This document shows, piece after piece, positions 55,921-64,000 of a stretch of 64,000 nt of DNA. The first letter of the stretch is position 1. Every line of letters begins with the position of its first letter. Made by a program: the position numbers and the translations under genes. Origin of the DNA: Lunularia cruciata (taxonomy: Eukaryota; Streptophyta; Marchantiopsida; Lunulariales; Lunulariaceae); the NCBI GenBank assembly GCA_948567375.1, contig OX419762.1, forward strand, positions 38,793,034 to 38,857,033. Direction: 5' to 3'. The notes beneath the pieces were generated by a model, which was not told the DNA's origin, ran no database searches, and saw only the letters and a list, made by a program, of their open reading frames with translations.

Positions 55921-57858
55921 TCAAGCGTGATGCAATTTACAATTTACATCCCCCTTTGCTTGAATCGCTGCATGCTCAATGGGGGTCTCGACATATTTTA
56001 CAGGCGGCTTTAGGTTTGGTGGGTGAGGGCATTGGTTGCCCGTTTGGCCCGATCCTTTACAATTTTTGCACAGGGGAATGTACTCGATTTTCCTTCTTGG
56101 CTCCGGACAGTTTGGAGACCAATGTCCCATCAAGCCACAATTGTAACATGCTCCGGGTCAACATTGTGAGGTCAATTTTGGTTGCTCATCGGTGGTCTTC
56201 ATGGAGGAGCATTGAGGTTATACTCCCTTGGTCCGTACCTCGGAACTTGATATGATGTGCTAGCCTGAGGCTGTACCTCTTGGGTTTGGTACATAGCTTC
56301 TTCTTCCTCTTCTTGGTTCCATCCCAAAACCCAATCAATCTGCTGCACCGAGAATGCATTCCGAGTATTGCATTCCGTGTTTGCATGGCCCGACTTGCCA
56401 CATGCGGTGCACCATCCATTCAATCTGCCAAATGATGGGGCCTTCCTTCTATCTTTAGCTCCAATCATCTGGATCTTTAAATCCAAAAACTCCTTGATGA
56501 GGGCATCCAGCTTGGTATCTACCTTATGTACACTCTTTGCTAGAGGAGTCATTGGTTTCTTACCCCCACGTCTTCTTACTTGTCTTGGCTTTGATTCTTC
56601 TTTGGATTCCAAAGAAGAGCTCGAAGACGTGGAGGATTCCTCCAAAGAAGGGGATGTACTGCGAGAAGCTCTCCTTTTGGGCTTCTTGCCTTTCTTCTCC
56701 CAATTTCTTTGATTGCCGGTTGAGTGAGAGTGAGCCGCCTCGTAGCGGGTGACGTATTTGAGTACCTTGTCAAGGGAAGTTACATTCCTCTCCCTTGCAA
56801 AGATTTGAATTTTTGGTGAAAGTCCTCCTAGGAACCAAGTTATGGCTTGGGCATCAAAGTAACCCACTACCCCCATTGCTTTAGAACTTGGTTCAAGAGT
56901 GCCATGAACCGCTCAGAGTAGTCTCTCAACTTCTCCTTCTTGCCTCGGTCTAAATCATTGAGTGCCGCAAAGACACTAGTATTGTAATCAACCTCATGGA
57001 ATCGTTCCAGGAAGTTGTTTCTCAAGTCCGCCTAGTCTGCCGATATGAATCCCTTTTGGGTCACATGGGTGTACCAACTCCAAGCTTTGTTTCGTAGCAG
57101 ACTTGGGAAAATTTGCAGTCGATCCACCGAGTCATGCTCCTTGTTAGCAAAGGAGATGACTTCCAATTCTTTGATGAATTCATCGGGGTCTTTGTCTTGT
57201 TCTATCCCCTTATATTTTTGATATTCGTGTCGTGTGACATGCAACAAAGTCATCATTTGATGCGCTGGGATCGGCTGGAGTAGATTTGAACTTGACAGAA
57301 CCGAGGAATTGGCTAGAATTGACGCCGTGTTGTTAGCCCAAGGGTTCCAATTTGTCAAATTCAAGGTAGGGTCTTCTTTGTCAATTTCTTCTATGAGGGT
57401 GTTGAGTTCAACTTGTTTGGAAGACTCAGGCTCAACACCTTCGATGTGTTCTTCAAAATTCCGTCGGGACAACCGAGGAATCATTTATAGAAGATGTTGA
57501 CACTCTTCTTCCGTTAGTGTCCGTGCTGTCTTTTCTCAGACAAAGTTCTTTAAGGATGCGACTTTCTTATAGCTCTAGGGGAAGTCGGTGTACTAGGCCG
57601 TAATGCATATGTCTGGCCACTCGAGTCTTTCTTCTTCTTGGACAAAGAGGGAGATGCGAAGTAGCCTTGCCAACCGCCTTTGCGTTTCTTGTGGTCAAGT
57701 TCTTGTAGGGCTTCTTGCACTTTGTGAAGGAGTTGAAAGTCCAACGCCTCTCGTTTGGTTTCATCAAAAGTGGATGGGACTTTCAGATGTTTGTCTTCTT
57801 CATGCTGCAATACTTGTCTTTGAACTCTCTCTTCCCGTTGTTCTCTCGATGCAGACAT
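55921..57858 (-). pseudogene. Element B gag, frameshifted, with several zinc knuckles
   Basis: N-terminal frame 57858-57550 (MSASREQREERVQRQVLQHEE...) begins 60 bp inside the primer site. 57484-57032 has the capsid-like ANKEHDSVDRLQIFPSLLRNKAWSWY. 56876-56199 has FLGGLSPKIQIF, a Ser/Lys-rich stretch and the knuckle CTACGKSGHANTEC. 56133-55921 has GHWSPNCPEPRRKIEY and CKNCKGSGQTGNQC. So at least three CCHC-like motifs were present. Frameshifts at about 57.5, 57.03 and 56.2 kb. Confidence 0.8.
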
Positions 57859-57921
57859 TCATATTGCTTTGATACCTAGTTTCAAATTTGGCTTTGTATT
57901 CTTCCACTTCCAAGATTTGTT

Positions 57922-57939
57922 TCCCCGGCAGCGGTGCCA
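57922..57939 (-). other. Primer-binding site of element B
   Basis: Coding strand TGGCACCGCTGCCGGGGA, nine bases inside the 5' LTR end (57949). Same class as the site of element C. Confidence 0.72.
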
Positions 57940-57948
57940 AAAATCATG

Positions 57949-60900
57949 TGACAACCCCGACAAATATCCCTTTTGTGGTAATTGGGTAAGTAAAGTTCAT
58001 TCCCATAGAGATACGAGTCAAAAATGTTCAAATTCAAAGTCAAAGTAACAATTGCAGTTCTTTTTGGTTGCGTCTTTAATCTCTCAAGTAGAAACCACAC
58101 CTAGAAGAGAGAAACAAGCACTAATTTGCAGTCTTGTCACAGGTTAACACTCCTTAATCACAACACCTTCCATTCTTTCCAAACAATCTTGATTGTGATG
58201 ATTTAAGGTCTCCCAAAAACGACACTTCACTGTAAAGCAACTTTGCCTCAGAATTGTGTTCCACCCTTCCAAAGAAGGCACAACTTCCTTGATTGAAATT
58301 GCTTCACATCAACTTCGCACTGCACTCACAAATGCAAAATACTATGAACACTACAATTCCTCTCAGATCTGTCAAGGCATTGCTTGGATTGCACTTCACT
58401 CAAGATCAAACACACAGAATGAAGATCAAGGCTACAAAATCCAACATCCAACAAGCACTTTGACTTGCACTTTGAATTTCTCCATACACTCACACACACA
58501 ATTGCAAAGTTGATACTATGAATCAAGCTCAAGTGACGAGCGCTGCTTCATAACACTTTGCTTTATCTATTCTCAAAAATAATGAGCACTGAACAACATA
58601 AGAGTGCAAATTCCACTCTTAAATAGTGAAGCAATTGACAATTATCTTCCTAATGTACCTCTTCCTTATGACTCTACAAACCTATAGATCTAAAATGACA
58701 ATGCACTTCTTCATATCTGCCAATTCAAATCTCAAATTGGTTATTAATCCGATCCGATGTCTACTTCTTCCTCGGCTTTCAAACCCGATCCCGAAGTAAC
58801 TTTACTTCCTACTATCATATCCTCGGATTTCATAACTCCTACATCTTCTACCAAATCTAATAGTTCTCTTTCCTGATTTGAAATTTCACTAGCAGGTAAT
58901 CTTTCTAACTCCTTATCTCCCGACCTACTCTTCTCTATCGTCTCCAATGGTAACTATGAAGACATCTGTACTCCTACTTCATCTACTTTGGGTTTTGCTC
59001 TAACATCTTTCTGAAGTTTATCTATCTCCAACTTTACCAAGTCTAATCTGATTGTGATATTGTCTTCTACCTCCAATATCTTCCTATCTACACGAGTTTT
59101 GAGGCTAATCAACAATGCGTTTAGATTGGTATCCTTTGCATGTCTCCTCCTCGTCTCCTCAATATGCACACTGGCCTCTATACTTAGCATCACATTCATC
59201 CTGATTATGATCTCCTTCAAGGGCTCCAATCTCATCTTCCTCTCACCCTCCCGCGTCCCACTTTGCCTTTTGCCTTGACCAAACTCCTCTCTGAATAGTA
59301 ATCTTCTTCTCCTCCTGCTCGGGCACTTCATCTTCTAACTTTGCATTACTCTCTTCCTCGAGCTCTATCCAAACTTCTTTTTCTGCTGTGGGCTTTGACG
59401 TCATCTCCCCACCTTCATCACTATCACTACTCGTATCCTCACTCTGTAGTGTAAGCTTGGGTTCTTCCTTGCGTTCAGAGTCTTTGGACTTGCACTCGGC
59501 TTCACCCTCCGAGTCTTCTTTCGACAATGCGATCACCACTATACTTTTCCTCGGGTTTACCCTTTTGGTCTTCTGAGGTCTCATTTTCTTGACATCTTCA
59601 CCTTCTCCTTGTCGACTCTGCTTCTTCAACTTCAGAGTACTTACTTCCACTTGCGCACTCTTCCCCGTTTGCACATAGTACTCATCACTGCTTCGGATCT
59701 GAAGAGTGTACTGCTGCTCCTCCGTGCTGATGTCCTTTCTTAAGTTGGGATGAAAATGCGACACCATTCTGTTGCGCTCTACCGCATTGAGCAGATTCAG
59801 CTCAAGGTAGAAATGTGCTGCAAACGGCACAATGTAATGTGGAGGCGACTTATCTCGCAAATTCCACACCATTTACCTCGTTCTCCCATGGAAGCACCTC
59901 GCCCAATTGATTGGCTCTCCTATAAACATCTTATGGAAGAACACCACTTGGTGTTTCATCACATAAGTCATTCTCTCCGACTTCAAGATTGCCATGAGAG
60001 CACTCATGATCTTCTCTTGATCGGATCCTTGTAAATCTCTACTTTCTACCCATTCTTTGTCCACTTTGAAGAGAATGCATCCCTCACTTCTTGGGCTTCT
60101 TCAGCTACCTCTCCCTTCCCCAAGAACGTGGAACCCTGCTCCGTGCCTGCCTCTCTTCCGAGTACTAGTCTCCAATCCGACTCCATCCAGCAAGCCGGAT
60201 TTCCTCTCTCCCCCTCTTCCTTGGGGCCATCAAGACATTTACTCTCGATTATCTTGGTCATGAATCCTGGAAAACTAACATTCCAATTCCACGCCAAGAA
60301 TGTGATCCGAAGTTGGCTCAAGACTTCGATCCTTGCGATCATATCTAAGATTTGAATCGCATGATTTCTCACTACAAAGTAGGAGTTCTTCTTTCCTCCT
60401 CCCATCTTTCTTTCTTTCTCACTGTCTCTCGGGTTAGCTCTCTTGAATTCTCCTCTACACACCAGCGCGTCTTCAACTCTACTTCCCTTCCCATGATCTC
60501 CTATAGGATGACTCCTCAATGGCAAAGGAAAATTGCTTGATATTGCTTTGTCGTTAGCCCAATTTTGTTAGAGTCATGCCTTCTTTGTCTCTCTTCAATT
60601 CAAGTTTCTGCCAAGAAATCACACCTCTTGCATGCGCCTATCATTGTCAAGTGTACTTCACGCGTATGACCGCCGGTTTTTGAACGGTCCATTCTTGAAT
60701 TTCTCACCCCAAAGAAAAGTTGTTATACTGTCCTTGCCTTGGGTTGAGCACCCCACAATACAAAGACTTCTTACTTTGGGTTGTATGCTGACAAGGCAAG
60801 TCCGAGTACTTTGCCTTATGACCCGAAGCCATGTTACCTTGGGTTTCATCACAAAGACTCTTTTCTTTGCCTTCTTTGGCCATATAGGTGCAATCTGACT

Positions 60901-60957
60901 TCTCTATACACTTCTTCTTCTCCATTTTGAGAAAAACAAAAAAATGTGGGTACCACA
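57949..60957 (-). repeat. Element B 5' LTR (3.0 kb)
   Basis: TGACAACCCCGACAAAT...GTGGGTACCACA. Counterpart of 40451-43944. The primer site follows at its low-coordinate end and element A's RT begins at its high-coordinate end, confirming the whole 3 kb is one LTR. The segment 58587-59251 differs completely from the matching part of the 3' LTR. Confidence 0.88.
58744..60525 (-). pseudogene. ORF inside element B 5' LTR, broken, unknown protein
   Basis: Frames in order: 60525-60046 (159 codons; MGGGKKNSYFVVRNHA, FLAWNWNVSFPGFMTKII), 60064-59873 (EKIMSALMAILKSERMTYV, VVFFHKMFIGEPINWARCF), 59872-59243 (209 codons; NLRDKSPPHYIVPFAAHF, SDSDEGGEMTS, EVPEQEEKKITIQRGVW), 59331-58954 (125 codons; helical, RTRVDRK-like charged) and 58947-58744. 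The first three match the 3' LTR copy; the last two do not. I do not recognise the family. It runs in the same sense as gag-pol and ends just before the LTR end. Confidence 0.6.
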
Positions 60958-62200
60958 CAAGAACACCACCACGGACCAATCCAATAGTCTATCCAACACC
61001 CGATACATTTGATCCATGAAGACTGCAAGAGCATTAGTGAGTCCGAAAGGTAAAACTCTCCACTCAAAATGCCCATACCTTGTACGAAAGGCAGTCTTTT
61101 GCACATCCTCTCTCTCAATGGGAATTTGCTAATAACCGCTATGAAGATCCAACTTGGAAAAGTAGTGTGCTCCACTTAGTTGATCAAGCAAGTCATTGAT
61201 CCAAAGCAAGGGATATGCATTCTTCACGGTTTGCTTATTGAGCCCATGATAATCAATATAGAAACAAAGTCCTCCATCCTTCTTTGGAACAAATAGTACC
61301 GGTGCTCCCCAAGGAGAGGTACTATGTCGTATGAAGTCCTTCTCCAACAACTCTATAAGTGTTGCTCGCAACTCCTCCAACTCTTTTGGTGAGAGCCGAT
61401 AGATTGGTCTACTCACTCGAGTACTCCCTGGCAATAACTCAATCTTGAAGGGCATACCTCGATCGGAGGGTAATCCCTTTGGCAAATCATCCAAAACACA
61501 TCCACAAACTCCTTAACTATCCAATCAACCATTGCTTGATGAGGCTCTTGGTCCTCCACAGATTGTTCTTGTGCAATCATCTTGATCCACACCGCAAATA
61601 CAGACTTCTCTTCCTCCAAAGCTTGAGCTATGGCTGCTTTACTAACAAACTTCCCTTCTAGGGACTCATCTCTCTTCCAAGCTTGCTCCATGGTTGCCTT
61701 CTTGGCAAACTTTCCATCTTGGGACTCCACTTCCTTCAAGGTTTGTTTTATGGCTACCTTCTTGACAAACTTCTCATCTTGGGACTGACTATTCTTAGGT
61801 GTCTTACTCAGAGGTGCCAAACAACCTAATCGGAAATTCCTACCTTGGTGTTGTACTTGAATTTGGCTTCGGGTCCAATCAAATTGAACTTTATGACGTT
61901 CAAGCAAAGGTAGACCCATAATGATATCATAGTGTAGAGGTGCCACTACAAACCTCATATACTCCAAATACTCCTTCCCAATCTTGAAGGTAACAAGATG
62001 CAAAGTGCAGAATGCAGAACTCTTTCTTCCATCCGCCATCATCAAACTACTTCTAATCACTAGCTTGATAGGAATACCCAATTCCTTTGCTACTTGCATA
62101 GACATGCAATTCTATGAACTTCCAGAATCAACCAAAATCCTACAACCCCAATTTGATATTGTACCTTGCAAGTGAAGCAAACTTGCATAGGTAGAGCCTT
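60958..62200 (-). pseudogene. Element A protease and first half of reverse transcriptase
   Basis: Protease: RILVDSGSS then a stop near 62.12 kb, and a 230-codon frame (62105-61413) with MQVAKELGIPIKLVI, LHYDIIMGLPLLERHKV and three charged repeats of the type DGKFAKKATMEQA or EGKFVSKAAIAQA. RT: 121-codon frame 61494-61129 with [54 protein letters not shown] and [10 protein letters not shown], then [21 protein letters not shown] and LLDWSVVVF up to the B insertion at 60957. The catalytic box itself is split by element B. Confidence 0.85.
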
Positions 62201-62289
62201 CAATCCCATTGGAACTAATCAAGCTCCCAATAGGCGGCTCAAAATCTCCTATTGGGATTCCTTGTTTCCCTGATCATTCCGCTCCACAA

Positions 62290-63153
62290 CCTCCACTTGG
62301 GCAACTTGTCAAGGTCATCCATTCTTGAGTGGACATTCAACTATGCAATGCTCCAATTGGCAACAATAAAAACACCCACCATTTTGTCGCAATTTCTCTC
62401 TATCTGCTATGCCAAGTGGTCTTCATTGAATGGCATCAATCTCCATGGGTGCTGGATCCCCCACTTGTGTGTAGTGTATTGGTAGGCTTTGTAGAGGTCG
62501 AGGTGAAGACCAAGTTGTTGCCACCAAGGAATCAAAATGTTCGGCCAACCGCATGGCTTCCTCCAAGTGTTGTGACTCTCGCGTGGTTACCTCTAATTTG
62601 GTTCTTGCCTCAAGCCCCTTACAAATCAATCTAGAGCTTCACCTTCCAAAATATCAAGAATTTGCATGATGGTGTATTGAAACTGTGTGATGTAACTTCT
62701 TACAGAGCCAATCTGTTTCAACTCTGCCAACTTATCCCATGCAGCTTGTGTGACATTTATAGCTTGGAACCGACTAATTATTGTGCTCTTGAATTTTGCC
62801 CATGTCAAGATTGGTGCAAAAATTTGTCGTTTTGCTTGCTCCACTTGGAATCTCCACCATAGCTTTGCTACTCCATCCAATTGGCTAGAAACCAAGAGAA
62901 TCTGTTTTTGCTCATCTTGTAGATTGGTAGCTTCAAAATAACATTCACAATCAAACACAAAATTCTCCACTGCACCTGCAAGATTCTTACCTTCAAATAC
63001 CTTGGGTTTAGGGAATCTGATCCAATCTTCTCCTTCTTGAATTGGTACTCTCTCCCCCTGCTCTTATTTTTGAAGATCTCGTTCATCCAACAATCAAGTA
63101 AGGTGCTCTATTTGTTGTTGCATAACAATGATAACATTGGGTATTGCCGCCAT
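62290..63153 (-). pseudogene. Element A gag, broken
   Basis: ATG 63153 (MAAIPNVIIVMQQQIEHLT, then a stop), then the 114-codon frame 62970-62626 with CECYFEATNLQDEQKQILLV, LDGVAKLWWRFQV, FKSTIISRFQAINVTQAAW and SVRSYITQFQYTI, typical of chromovirus gag. A further frame at 62629-62423 is followed by a CCHC knuckle, CFYCCQLEHCIVEC, near 62.36 kb. Two stops and one frameshift. Confidence 0.85.
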
Positions 63154-63411
63154 GATTGCTACTCTATCACACCACTCCCAATCTATCTAATTTATTAATG
63201 CATAGAAGTAGCATGTCCATCGTTCTCCATAAGTTACAATCGGAAGCACCAAGGGTTCCTCAAATATGGTGATCATATGCATAAAATCTTATCCAAAGTG
63301 CGAGGTGATAAATTGTGTGAAACAATGCTTGGGTAGTATTTGGATGCAAAAATCCTAATGGTTTGGTGGAAGTGGATTTGGTGGTACATAAATTCCATCC
63401 ATCCCATTCTT

Positions 63412-63423
63412 GCTCTGATACCA
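63412..63423 (-). other. Primer-binding site of element A (tRNA-iMet)
   Basis: TGGTATCAGAGC on the coding strand, one base from the 5' LTR. Exact match to the initiator-methionine tRNA 3' end complement widely used by plant LTR retrotransposons. Confidence 0.95.
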
Positions 63424-63528
63424 ATGTAAAAGATTGAATCCAAGGAGAGAAATAGGAGAATGGAAACTCACATTGGGACAGTCAAATGAGAGAAAACTCG
63501 GAATGCCTAGCATGAGCTTTGGCTTTGG

Positions 63529-63536
63529 TATTTATA
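63529..63536 (-). promoter_or_regulatory. TATA box in element A 5' LTR
   Basis: TATAAATA on the coding strand, about 290 bp from the upstream end of the LTR. Confidence 0.6.
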
Positions 63537-63666
63537 GGTGGCATACAAGGCCCTTGAGAAGCTTCCTCAAGCTGCTTTCTTAGAGTGCAAGCCAAGTTAA
63601 CTAGGAAGCTTCTCAAAAAGCTTCCTTCTAGAAGTCACCTACTTGGCGTGCAAGCTAAGCTAGTTG

Positions 63667-63679
63667 GAAGCTTCTAGAA
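63667..63679. promoter_or_regulatory. Heat-shock-element-like site in element A 5' LTR
   Basis: GAAGCTTCTAGAA, a three-repeat HSE (GAAnnTTCnnGAA), about 130 bp upstream of the TATA box. The fourth repeat present in the 3' LTR is lost here by a 14-bp length difference. Other GAAnnTTC pairs occur at about 63.60 and 63.71-63.73 kb. Confidence 0.5.
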
Positions 63680-63824
63680 GCTACTTACTTGAGGTGTAAG
63701 CTAAGTTAGCCAGGAAGCTTCTCAAGAAGCTTCCTAGATACTTTTGGAATATTCTAGGCTAATTTGTCTTATGTGCTCCTTCGTGAGCCCGACTAACTTT
63801 GTTGCTAAACTCCATATTGTTACA

Positions 63825-64000
63825 GGTTTGGTCCACCCATTTGCATCTTCATTGCTCATGTGTGAGTGTGGTTTACACTAGATGAAAAAGCGGTCCACAT
63901 GACACAATGTCTAGTGTCTTGTGTCCTATGTGTAGATGTTGTGTGGTTATTTACAACAATGAGGTTTTGCCTAGGTTTGGTCCACCCATTTGTATCTTCA
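63825..64000. repeat. Start of a 149-bp tandem repeat flanking element A
   Basis: GGTTTGGTCCACCCATTTG at 63825 recurs at 63974. The bases just left of element A (TTTTGCTTAGGTTT, ending 37686) match the end of the unit (TTTTGCCTAGGTTT, 63965-63978). So element A landed at a unit boundary of an array, possibly the 3' tail of the non-LTR relic. The array runs off the window. Confidence 0.7.

Larger units (their letters stand above)
40451..60957 (-). mobile_element. Element B: long-LTR Ty3 element without chromodomain, interrupted by element C
   Basis: LTRs 40451-43944 (3' LTR, includes a C-family solo LTR) and 57949-60957 (5' LTR), ends TG...CA. On the outer sides, the flanks read straight into the two halves of element A's RT (DDILIYS at 40450, WSVVVF at 60960), which fixes the insertion point. 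The target duplication is no longer clear. Without its insertions B is about 12 kb. Gag with several zinc knuckles, protease with a DLG site and a FINDF reverse transcriptase resemble the plant Tat/Athila-like (OTA) side of Ty3. Many stops; inactive. Confidence 0.88.
37687..63824 (-). mobile_element. Element A: Ty3 chromovirus, old, interrupted by element B
   Basis: Direct LTRs at 37687-38111 and 63425-63824, both TG...CA, flanked by a perfect 5-bp target duplication GGTTT (37682-37686 and 63825-63829). Primer site TGGTATCAGAGC next to the 5' LTR. Gag, protease, reverse transcriptase, RNase H, integrase and chromodomain follow on the minus strand. The coding region is cut at the RT catalytic box by element B (40451-60957). 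Without B the element is about 5.6 kb, a normal size for a chromovirus. Stops, frameshifts and altered integrase residues show it is inactive. Confidence 0.92.
63425..63824 (-). repeat. Element A 5' LTR (400 bp)
   Basis: TGTAAAAGATTG...CCATATTGTTACA, followed by the target duplication GGTTT. Differs from the 3' LTR by several substitutions and about 25 bp of length. Confidence 0.93.

Overview
The window is nuclear DNA of a land plant with a large, repeat-filled genome, most likely a gymnosperm such as a conifer. This is an inference from the gene and repeat content: one host gene with a canonical GT-AG intron, plant-type Ty3 retrotransposons with an initiator-Met primer site, a chromodomain integrase, long divergent intergenic stretches, and no operon-like packing.

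Layout. 1.2-3.4 kb: relic of a PIF/Harbinger transposon, with a SANT/NAM-like ORF (+) facing its transposase (-). 5.2-23.8 kb: a very large, degenerate palindrome. Three decayed coding blocks occur in mirror order and orientation on either side of an axis near 14.6 kb. From outside in they are block X (unknown protein), block V (unknown protein with a VRPY motif, bounded by tracts rich in AGCAAATCC or GCAAAACC) and block H (HARBI1-like transposase). 25.7-27.7 kb: the one intact host gene, a LOW PHOSPHATE ROOT (LPR)-type multicopper oxidase on the minus strand, two exons, 597 codons. 28-35 kb: low-copy intergenic DNA with a possible double-psi beta-barrel (EG45/RlpA-like) exon fragment, a perfect hairpin and a degenerate tandem array. 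35.2-37.7 kb: decayed non-LTR retroelement (+) with an N-terminal zinc finger and reverse transcriptase.

37.7-63.8 kb is a nest of LTR retrotransposons, all coding on the minus strand. Element A is a chromovirus (400-425 bp LTRs, GGTTT target duplication, tRNA-iMet primer site) lying at the 3' end of the non-LTR relic. Element B (LTRs of about 2.8-3.0 kb that themselves carry a sense ORF) is inserted in the catalytic FLDD box of A's reverse transcriptase. Element C (692-bp LTRs that look identical, 4-bp target duplication, intact 1608-codon gag-pol) is inserted in B's integrase. A solo LTR of the C family sits inside B's 3' LTR. Decay follows the nesting order: A and B carry many stops and frameshifts, while C is intact and is probably recent and possibly autonomous.

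The points most worth following are the 18-kb palindrome built from an undescribed X-V-H unit, the ORF inside B's LTRs with a non-homologous segment differing between its two LTRs, and the heat-shock-element-like array upstream of a TATA box in A's LTRs. All comparisons were made by eye; no alignment, database search or divergence calculation was run.
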